This document shows positions 6,000-11,396 of a stretch of 11,396 bases of DNA, piece by piece. The position numbers and the translations under genes are program-made. Within the stretch, counting starts at the first letter, position 1; every line of letters starts with the position of its first letter. The notes below the pieces were generated by a model. That model searched no databases and had not been told where the DNA came from. It was given only the letters and a program-made list of their open reading frames with translations. The DNA is taken from the NCBI GenBank assembly GCA_965368335.1, contig CBDUMN010000104.1:1-11396 (forward strand), given 5' to 3'. The DNA comes from CBDUMN01 sp965368335 (GTDB taxonomy: Bacteria > Pseudomonadota > Alphaproteobacteria > Rhodospirillales > JAPHRK01).

Positions 6000-6614
6000 A
6001 TGAAATGGCTACCCGAATATAGTTGCCGGGTTAAGGCGATCGATGAAGATCACCAGATGCTTTTCAACGTGGTGGATCAGTTGAACACCTGCCATCTGGA
6101 GGGCGGGACGTCCTATCAAATTAAAACGGCCATTGCTTCGTTGGTTCGTTATGTGGACGAACATTTTGAGCGGGAAGAAAGATTCTTACGTCGGGTCGGC
6201 TATCCTCACTTTGCCGAGCACAAGCAGCAGCATGAGGAAATGCAGGGCTTAATTCGTCGTTTACAGGAGATGTATGAGGCAGAGCCTGAACAAGTGGATC
6301 TGAGCAAGGTTCTGATATTTCTAGATAAATGGTTGAAGTCCCATATTCTGCGGGAGGATATGAGATATGTCCCCTACCTATCCGGGAAAAAGCCTTCGGG
6401 TTCGCCTATTGAGATCGGTAGTGCGGAGAATCCTCAACGCCAAGTTCTCAACGTCGCCGTTTTGTCCGATAAGGTCTATTTGGTCAATGAGTTTGTCGAT
6501 TTGGTAAATGGTGGAGGAGACGTTGCGTTGGCTGTTGAAGATGCGGTACATAAACTTGCTGAGAGAAAATTCAGCAGCCTATGGAAAAAGGCGGACCAGT
6601 TGTTCCGAAAATAG
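6000..6614 (+). CDS. Bacteriohemerythrin with an uncharacterised C-terminal extension
   Basis: Predicted cytoplasmic, non-heme di-iron protein that binds oxygen (oxygen storage, delivery or sensing). All seven iron ligands of the family are present: H18 (DEDHQ), H55 and E59 (EHFEREE), H74 and H78 (EHKQQHEE), and H115 with D120 (SHILRED). The four-helix domain occupies about 1-125. The protein is 204 residues long, while single-domain bacteriohemerythrins are usually about 130-140. The extra 75 residues (about 130-204) contain a predicted strand (NVAVL) and helices rich in Val, Asp and Lys; I do not recognise this part. The start at 6000 is chosen because MKWLPEY matches the family N-terminus and GGAG (5986-5989) lies ten bases upstream. 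A longer in-frame start at 5865 would add 45 non-homologous residues and cover the operator-like repeat. The stator genes follow on the same strand after 84 bases, so oxygen-linked motility is possible. Confidence 0.88.
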   Translation: MKWLPEYSCRVKAIDEDHQMLFNVVDQLNTCHLEGGTSYQIKTAIASLVRYVDEHFEREERFLRRVGYPHFAEHKQQHEEMQGLIRRLQEMYEAEPEQVDLSKVLIFLDKWLKSHILREDMRYVPYLSGKKPSGSPIEIGSAENPQRQVLNVAVLSDKVYLVNEFVDLVNGGGDVALAVEDAVHKLAERKFSSLWKKADQLFRK

Positions 6615-6698
6615 ATAGGGGTAGTATCGGACCAGATTGCTTAATGCCGGAGTATACCGGCGTCTGAGGGGGAAGCGGACGTCCGAAAAGAATTATAA

Positions 6699-7484
6699 AT
6701 GGATTTAGCCACACTTGTTGGGATCATTGCTGGTTTAGCCGTTATCGTCGTCGCGATCTTCTTGGGCGGCGACATGAGTTCGTTCATCAACATCCCTAGT
6801 GTTCTGGTGGTGTTTGGCGGGACCATGGCGGCGACGTTGATCAAGTTTCCGTTGTCCGATGTTTTGGCGGCGTTCAAAATCGGAATCGGCATTGCATTCA
6901 AAAACCCCAAAACCGATCCGCGCTATATCTTCGACCAGGCCATTGAACTGGCCGGGTTGGTTCGCAAAAACGGCCTTCTCGGTCTTGAAAACGTCGAAGT
7001 GGAAAATGAGCTGTTCCAGCGCGGGCTGGGGCTTTGCCTCGATGGGCATAATATCGAAATTATTCGCGATTCCATCGCCCGAGAAGTGGATATGAGTATC
7101 CAGCATAATGAAATGGGCACCCGGATGTTTCGTGGTATTGGCGATGCCGCACCGGCCTTCGGCATGATCGGGACCTTGATCGGTCTGGTCCAGATGCTGG
7201 CCAATCTGGACGATCCTGCCGCTATCGGTCCTGCCATGGCGGTCGCCATGCTAACCACCTTTTATGGTGCGGTGATTGCCAACCTGATCGCCATTCCCAT
7301 TGCCGATAAGTTGGAACATAAGGCTGAGGCCGACCGCAATACCAAGCAATTGATCGTTGAAGCTATCGTGCAAATTCACGGCAGCCAGAATCCCAATGTG
7401 ATGAAAGAGCTGCTGGGCGTCTTCCTGCCGGGCGGCGCGGCGGCTGCCGATGAAGATGCGCCCGCCGGTGGCAGTGCAGAGTAA
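6699..7484 (+). CDS. motA: Flagellar motor stator protein MotA (PomA-like)
   Basis: Inner-membrane stator subunit that, with MotB, conducts ions and exerts torque on FliG. At 261 residues it has the family length and four hydrophobic segments (about 3-22, 30-48, 150-170 and 180-202), with a cytoplasmic loop between the second and third. The loop carries conserved charges near RKNGLLGLENVE (89-100) and the DGHN segment at 115-118. The third segment has APAFGMIGTLIGL with P152, matching the functional proline of MotA, and T159; the fourth has LTTFYG (185-190). These threonines align by eye with Thr158 and Thr186 of Vibrio PomA, which suggests sodium coupling. The C-terminal 15 residues are an acidic, Ala/Gly-rich tail. 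The ATG at 6699 has only a weak ribosome site. motB follows after 18 bases. No convincing sigma-28 or sigma-54 promoter is visible in 6615-6698. Confidence 0.93.
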   Translation: MDLATLVGIIAGLAVIVVAIFLGGDMSSFINIPSVLVVFGGTMAATLIKFPLSDVLAAFKIGIGIAFKNPKTDPRYIFDQAIELAGLVRKNGLLGLENVEVENELFQRGLGLCLDGHNIEIIRDSIAREVDMSIQHNEMGTRMFRGIGDAAPAFGMIGTLIGLVQMLANLDDPAAIGPAMAVAMLTTFYGAVIANLIAIPIADKLEHKAEADRNTKQLIVEAIVQIHGSQNPNVMKELLGVFLPGGAAAADEDAPAGGSAE

Positions 7485-7502
7485 CGGAAGCGGAGGCCGA
7501 TT

Positions 7503-8414
7503 GTGAGCGCTCCCCCGAAAAAATGTCCGCCCGGCGCCCCGATGTGGCTCGCGACCTTTGCCGATCTCATGTCGCTTCTTCTGGTGCTGTTCGTGCTTCT
7601 ACTGACCTTCTCCGAGATGAACGTTATCCGCTATAAGGCTTTGGCCGGTTCCATGCGTGACGCTTTCGGTCTGGTCAAGGAAGACCGATTGTCGGGCGTT
7701 ATCGAGATGGACGGTTCCATCAAGCGCAAGGCCGCTTCCGAGGTTGACCCGACCCGCAGCCCGATTCCCGTCGTCAGTATCGACCTGACCAATAAGGAAG
7801 AGCAGGAAGACGAATTTGAGGTTGATGCTTCCGCCCCGCAGTCGGCTCAGGTGGAGCAAGTGCAGAGTGCGGTCGAAAAGGTTTTAAAGGATTCCGACAC
7901 AGGGGTTGAGGTAAAGCGCAAAGGTGATGAGGTGGTCATCACCTTTCCCAGCTCCATCGCCTTTCCATCGGGCACCGATACGGTCAACCAGCATTTCGCC
8001 GCCTCTATTGACGAGCTTGCGCCGATCCTGAAAAAGTCCGAAGGGCAGATCGTCGTTGCAGGGCATACCGACAACGTCCCTATCACCGCCGGACGTTTCC
8101 GTTCCAACTGGGATCTATCAGCGGCCCGCGCGACCGCCGTGGTCCATCGCTTGATCGAGTATGGCGGCCTCGAGCCTGGACGCATGACCGTTCAGGGCTA
8201 TGGTGAAAGTCGACCGGTCGGCTCCAACGATTCGGCAACCGGGCGGGCGAAAAACCGCCGGGTAGAAATCATCGTGGTGATGCGTAAGGGAGCCGAGGCG
8301 GCGCAAGAGGGGGCTCAAGCGCCTGCCGAGAGTGGCGGCTTTGCCAGCGAAAGCGACCTTCCCGGCCTGGAAGATGCGATCCAGGGTAATGGCGTTTCCA
8401 TCCCGCTCAACTAA
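7503..8414 (+). CDS. motB: Flagellar motor stator protein MotB (PomB-like, OmpA/peptidoglycan-binding domain)
   Basis: The stator partner of MotA, which anchors the ion channel to peptidoglycan. The 303-residue protein has a short cytoplasmic N-terminus, one membrane helix (about 15-35) with ion-carrying D21 in the signature TFADLMSLLLVLFVLLLTFSE, and a plug/linker region (about 45-140, charged). An OmpA-like domain follows (about 145-258) with GHTDNVPI (187-194), LSAARA (205-210) and NRRVEI (251-256). The N-terminal CPPGAPMW and the sequence after the helix (SEMNVIRYKALAGSM) resemble PomB more than E. coli MotB, again suggesting a sodium motor. An Ala/Gly/Glu-rich tail of about 40 residues follows the OmpA domain. 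The start is GTG at 7503 with GGAGG about nine bases upstream, and the gene follows motA closely enough to share its transcript. Confidence 0.94.
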   Translation: MSAPPKKCPPGAPMWLATFADLMSLLLVLFVLLLTFSEMNVIRYKALAGSMRDAFGLVKEDRLSGVIEMDGSIKRKAASEVDPTRSPIPVVSIDLTNKEEQEDEFEVDASAPQSAQVEQVQSAVEKVLKDSDTGVEVKRKGDEVVITFPSSIAFPSGTDTVNQHFAASIDELAPILKKSEGQIVVAGHTDNVPITAGRFRSNWDLSAARATAVVHRLIEYGGLEPGRMTVQGYGESRPVGSNDSATGRAKNRRVEIIVVMRKGAEAAQEGAQAPAESGGFASESDLPGLEDAIQGNGVSIPLN

Positions 8415-8533
8415 ACCGTTCGATAGGGTTTGCTGAGTAGCGACCTTTTGTATGCACTAATTGATTTTTCTCTTTTCGCGGCATAGGGCTCTGGGCATAC
8501 TGCGCCAAATGGAATGACGGGAGCGAAGGACCG

Positions 8534-10153
8534 GTGAGGTGCCCTCGATCTTCCTTGGACAAGGTGTCGAGTAGCGTAGCGGACATGCCAGGCTCCGAAT
8601 TATCAGCATATAAAATTCTTTACGTTGACTCCGATTCGGATTCCGTTAAGCGGGCGGAGGCCATTCTAATGATGACGGGCATCCGCAATGCCCGCATTTG
8701 CCGTAATGCCGATGAAGCCTTGAAAGAGTTCCAGACGGGCTATCAGCCCGATCTCGCTTTGATTGCGCCGGACCTGAAACACGGCATCCATGGCATTCAG
8801 CTGATCAAGAAAATCCGGGACTCTTTTGAGACGGGAAAGGGCAAGGAAATCCCCATCCTTTTGCTGGTTTCCCGCCTGGATAAGGCGATGTTGCGCCATG
8901 CCTGCCGAACCGGAGTCGAAGGGGCGATCCGCAAACCGCTCGATCATGCCAAGATCGGACGCATTATCCTAACCGCCATCAAAAAGCCCCGGCGGTTTAT
9001 CGCCGTGCGGGATTATTTTGGGCCGGAGCGACGTATCCTCGATAATTCGACTTACTCGGGGCCTGAACGGCGGACGGCGTTAGGCGAGCATGAGACTGTC
9101 GCCACCAAGGCCCGCCGGGATGAACAACCAAAGAGTCCTCCGGCTTCGCCCCCCGTCGTAGAACCGCCTAAGCAGGTGAAGCCCAAGGAAAACAAAGAGC
9201 CGGTGACTTTGAAGGACCCGAATGTCACGCCGATTTCCGAGTATCAACTGCCGGAATCGCGAGTGGATAAGGTCGCCGTTAAGCCGAAAGGGGGCAAGAT
9301 CGTTGTTGATGACGAGCCTTTGCCGAAAGTGGAGGAACTGAAACCGGCAGCCAAGCCCAAACCGGTTGAAAAATCTCAACCTGTCGCCAAGCCCAAGCAA
9401 CAGCAGGAAGAAAAATCGAAACCGGTTGCCGCGCCCAAGCTAGAGGCTAAGCCCAAGCCGAAGCCGGTTCCGCAAAAACCTGCGGCCAAGCCGAAACAGG
9501 ACGAAAAAGGCGTTGAAACGGCCGTTCCCGCTAAATCGGCCAAGCCGAAAGAAGAGGTTCATGAAGAGGTCGAAATCGTCGATATCGATGAGGCCCTGCG
9601 CAACCATCGGCTTTGGGTGGACAGCGCCGGGCGCGAAGGTGAGGCGATTGTCGTCAAGCGGGCCAATCTGCGTGGCGCCGACTTGGAGGCGGCCGACCTA
9701 ACCGGAGTGTCGCTGATACAGGCAAATTTTACCGAGGCCAAGCTGGCTGATGTCGTCTTGCGCAAAGCCAATTTGACCGGGGCGATTTTCGCCAAGGCCA
9801 ACCTGACCGGGGCCAATCTTGCGGTCGCCCGGCTGAGACAGGCCAATCTTATCGGAGCGCGGCTTGACCGGGCCGTTCTGCGCGGGGCAGACCTCAGTGG
9901 CGCTAAGTTCAAAGGGGCGAGCCTTCTGCGCACTGATTTGAGCAGCGCCAATCTTGCTCAGGCCGATTTAACCGGAGCCAATCTTTCGGCCGCCGTCGGC
10001 CTCATCCAAGAGCAGGTGGACCGCGCCTACCTCGATACCAAAACGGCCCTGCCTAATGGTCTCAAGATCAATCCCGCCGCCCTGGCGCGCAGCAGCAAAG
10101 CGGGTCTTGTCGGCCTCAAGTCGAGGGCGACTAAACGGCCTGTCAAAGGATAA
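8534..10153 (+). CDS. Receiver-like domain, Pro/Lys linker and pentapeptide-repeat protein
   Basis: This 539-residue protein has three parts. Residues 27-150 form a CheY-like receiver: YKILYVDSDSD at the start, S113 and K134-P135 (RKPLD) at conserved positions. The phospho-acceptor site is abnormal: the expected Asp position is Ala78 or Pro79, with D80 shifted, and the acidic pair is D32-S33. Two GPERR motifs follow (DYFGPERR at 160-167 and TYSGPERR at 173-180), then a linker rich in KPKP and PAAKP (about 196-340). The C-terminal part opens with LRNHRLWVDSAGREGEA, common ahead of pentapeptide domains, and has 22 consecutive A(D/N)LxG-type units (376-485), enough for about 5.5 turns of a right-handed four-sided beta-helix. 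It ends with the usual EQVDRAYLD and LPNGL cap. The GTG start at 8534 follows AAGGA closely; ATG at 8585 is an alternative with a poorer ribosome site. It lies 119 bases after motB, so a motility-linked adaptor role is possible but unproven. Confidence 0.82.
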   Translation: MRCPRSSLDKVSSSVADMPGSELSAYKILYVDSDSDSVKRAEAILMMTGIRNARICRNADEALKEFQTGYQPDLALIAPDLKHGIHGIQLIKKIRDSFETGKGKEIPILLLVSRLDKAMLRHACRTGVEGAIRKPLDHAKIGRIILTAIKKPRRFIAVRDYFGPERRILDNSTYSGPERRTALGEHETVATKARRDEQPKSPPASPPVVEPPKQVKPKENKEPVTLKDPNVTPISEYQLPESRVDKVAVKPKGGKIVVDDEPLPKVEELKPAAKPKPVEKSQPVAKPKQQQEEKSKPVAAPKLEAKPKPKPVPQKPAAKPKQDEKGVETAVPAKSAKPKEEVHEEVEIVDIDEALRNHRLWVDSAGREGEAIVVKRANLRGADLEAADLTGVSLIQANFTEAKLADVVLRKANLTGAIFAKANLTGANLAVARLRQANLIGARLDRAVLRGADLSGAKFKGASLLRTDLSSANLAQADLTGANLSAAVGLIQEQVDRAYLDTKTALPNGLKINPAALARSSKAGLVGLKSRATKRPVKG

Positions 10154-10205
10154 AGGTTGTCTATTCAGATCACCTTAATTAAATAAAAATCATTAACGAA
10201 TATAG

Positions 10206-10252
10206 TCCGTTACAAGGCTTTCTATATTATTTAAAGGATTGCCGGTAACGGA
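10206..10252 (+). promoter_or_regulatory. Long-spaced inverted repeat in the leader of the small gene
   Basis: TCCGTTAC (10206-10213) and GTAACGGA (10245-10252) are perfect inverted arms 31 bases apart. Inside them CTTT (10218-10221) can pair with AAAG (10233-10236), leaving a TATATTAT-rich loop. It lies 48 bases before the small gene at 10300. It may be an RNA leader structure, or the TATATT at 10223-10228 may be a -10 box flanked by operator half-sites. The surrounding 10154-10299 is AT-rich and otherwise without recognisable features. Confidence 0.35.
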
Positions 10253-10299
10253 GAGGCTGAAAAAATGCGGACCCCGAGCGGGATAGCGGAGGGAACCCA

Positions 10300-10470
10300 A
10301 TGGATGCAGAATACATCGACCGTCAGGCTGACGATCCGGAAATACTTCGTGAGGAATTGGCGCGCCGCATGATCCGGCGTTTGGGGTATGATGGTGCGGT
10401 TGATTATGCGCGTAGCCATCATATGGCCGGTTTGCTGGCCGATATCGTGCGGTTAGCTTCAGTGGCTTGA
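10300..10470 (+). CDS. Small hypothetical protein, 56 residues
   Basis: A short gene starting at ATG 10300, with a strong ribosome site GGAGGG (10288-10293) six bases upstream, and ending at TGA 10468-10470. The protein is soluble and probably mostly helical: an acidic first third (MDAEYIDRQADDPEIL), a basic segment (ARRMIRRLGYDG), then a helix ending in LLADIVRLASVA. I do not recognise a family. An overlapping 35-codon frame beginning at ATG 10265 has its own GGAGAGG site but less protein-like composition. The stop lies inside a copy of the dispersed repeat, 13 bases from the stop of the convergent Crp/Fnr gene. Good ribosome site and plausible codon use support it as real. Confidence 0.6.
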   Translation: MDAEYIDRQADDPEILREELARRMIRRLGYDGAVDYARSHHMAGLLADIVRLASVA

Positions 10471-10486
10471 ATGAGTATGGCCCCTA
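10467..10486 (-). repeat. Single copy of the dispersed stop-codon-associated repeat
   Basis: On the minus strand it reads TAGGGGCCATACTCATTCAA, matching 18 of 20 bases of the unit at 707-726. Its first three bases are the TAG stop codon of the Crp/Fnr gene, exactly the arrangement seen for siaB. The other end overlaps the TGA stop of the small convergent gene, so the repeat fills the whole junction between two gene ends. Confidence 0.85.
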
Positions 10487-11311
10487 GAGCAAAGGGTCGA
10501 CCCAAGGTCTGGGGGGCGGGTGGTCTATGGTACGTCGAATGACCGGCGATTTGTCCGCCACCCCGCCAAACCGCCTGGGAGGAAGAGTTCGGTCGCTTTC
10601 GACCTCTCTCATTAACTTGGCGACCGAGGGAATATTGACCTTTCGGGCGTTAAACTTCACCAGTTGATCGTCCTGGAGCTTGCGGATTGTTCGGGAGAGG
10701 GATTCGGGGCAGGTGCCGAGCAGAGCGGCCATATCGCGACGGCTCAAGGGTAAAAGAAAACTCCGCCCTCCATCCGTTGTGCCGACGCCGTATTTTTCTT
10801 CAAATAGCAGCATCAAGTGGGCAAGCCGTCCCCGAAGAGACAGGGTTGCGCCGCGCAAAATGGTTTCGTGGGCTTCGCGCAATCCCCGGGAAATATGGCG
10901 CAGGAAACTGCGCGCCAGACCGGGGTAGTTGTTGATCAGTTCGCTCACCACTTCCCGGCGGATGAAACAGCAGTTGATGGTGGTGACGGCCTGGGCGCTG
11001 GTTGAGTGGCGCTCTTCGGCGAAAAAGGCCCGGCTTCCCAGTGTCGCGCCTTCCGGGACCAGGCCGACGACGACGGATTTACCGTTGGAATCCATGGCGT
11101 GAAGGGAGGCCATGCCTTGGGTGAGGCACCAGAGGCCCTGGTTTTCGTCGCCCTGGTGGTAAATGTAGTCGCCTTTTTTGTACTGGCGCAGGACTTTTGC
11201 GGAGTTGAGGCGTTCCAGACCTGCGTCATCGAGGCCTTCCCACTCTTTTCTTCCAAGGATGCCGCATTGCATACAGCTTTTCTCGATAGCGGCTCTCCGG
11301 TGACCTGTCAT
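10484..11311 (-). CDS. Crp/Fnr-family transcriptional regulator, Fnr-like
   Basis: A 275-residue DNA-binding regulator with a cyclic-nucleotide-binding-type beta-barrel (about 35-120, including KGDYIYHQGDENQGLWCL), a long dimer helix (about 125-150) and a winged helix-turn-helix (about 185-225). The recognition helix contains PESLSR, an E-S-x-S-R pattern like that of FNR, which predicts a TTGAT-N4-ATCAA-like target. The cAMP-pocket signature of CRP (GEL with a later RS) is not preserved (LGSRAFF), so cAMP binding is unlikely. Cysteines are C13, C16, C62, C114, C115 and C201. C13-x2-C16 and C114/C115 align with three of the four cluster ligands of FNR, but the remaining N-terminal cysteine is absent, so an oxygen-sensing iron-sulfur cluster is uncertain. 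A basic, proline-rich tail of about 35 residues extends past the usual end, and its stop codon lies inside the repeat. The ATG at 11311 follows GGGGGAG by nine bases. The 85 bases upstream show no clear promoter. Confidence 0.88.
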   Translation of the reverse strand: MTGHRRAAIEKSCMQCGILGRKEWEGLDDAGLERLNSAKVLRQYKKGDYIYHQGDENQGLWCLTQGMASLHAMDSNGKSVVVGLVPEGATLGSRAFFAEERHSTSAQAVTTINCCFIRREVVSELINNYPGLARSFLRHISRGLREAHETILRGATLSLRGRLAHLMLLFEEKYGVGTTDGGRSFLLPLSRRDMAALLGTCPESLSRTIRKLQDDQLVKFNARKVNIPSVAKLMREVESDRTLPPRRFGGVADKSPVIRRTIDHPPPRPWVDPLL

Positions 11312-11396
11312 GCGCTACTACTCCCCCCTTTTTGTTTATGCCAACCTAGTCACCTGGAATTGAAATAGATGGCATTAATGATTGTTTTTACCATCG

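Noticed and set aside
6629..6640. Possible sigma-54 promoter before motA
   Set aside because: GG and GC elements are present but two bases too close together for the -24/-12 spacing.
6646..6661. GCCGG-N6-CCGGC hairpin between the hemerythrin and motA genes
   Set aside because: A 5-pair stem without a T-run; too weak to call a terminator.
9340..9520. Repetitive AAGCCCAA-type DNA in the linker of the receiver-pentapeptide gene
   Set aside because: It encodes the KPKP-rich linker; the repetition is at protein level and is not a CRISPR or mobile repeat.
10265..10372. 35-codon frame starting at ATG 10265
   Set aside because: Overlaps the better-supported 56-codon gene and has a less protein-like composition, although its ribosome site is fair.

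Overview
The window looks like an alphaproteobacterial chromosome, most likely a free-living, swimming, aquatic member of the Rhodospirillales group. This is inferred from moderate GC content, a sodium-type (PomA/PomB-like) flagellar stator, a response regulator carrying GPERR motifs, pentapeptide repeats and several second-messenger enzymes. I see no rRNA, tRNA, CRISPR array, transposase or phage gene. The content is signalling and motility genes plus one transporter.

Left part (1-3434). A three-gene plus-strand operon encodes a SiaB-type kinase (164-709), its SiaC-type switch substrate (775-1167) and a class III adenylate cyclase (1167-2198). In Pseudomonas aeruginosa the SiaB/SiaC pair controls the diguanylate cyclase SiaD; here the enzyme in that slot makes cAMP. 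No SiaA-type phosphatase is inside the window. The cyclase gene meets, tail to tail with a 4-base overlap, a minus-strand c-di-GMP phosphodiesterase gene (EAL domain, 2195-3364) with a degenerate GGDEF-like N-terminus.

Middle part (3435-6614). Reading leftwards are a PiT-family phosphate transporter (3435-5000) and a secreted, possibly FliL-like protein (5275-5838). Diverging from the latter is a bacteriohemerythrin with an unrecognised C-terminal extension (6000-6614). The 161-base divergent region carries a 25-base inverted repeat that looks like an operator. The 274-base region upstream of the transporter carries another candidate operator.

Right part (6615-11396). Stator genes motA/pomA (6699-7484) and motB/pomB (7503-8414) are followed by a large three-part protein (8534-10153): degenerate receiver domain, long Pro/Lys-rich linker and 22 pentapeptide repeats. 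A small 56-residue gene (10300-10470) then converges on a Crp/Fnr-family regulator (10484-11311, minus strand).

The most unusual DNA-level signal is a short dispersed repeat, consensus close to TAGGGTCCATACCCATTCAA. It occurs at three places, each time at or within a few bases of a stop codon and in the same orientation as the gene that ends there: siaB, the phosphate transporter and the Crp/Fnr gene. Between siaB and siaC two copies stand head to head and form a perfect 50-base palindrome inside the operon. It looks like a REP/BIME-type element or a recurrent transcript-end structure; I cannot name the family.
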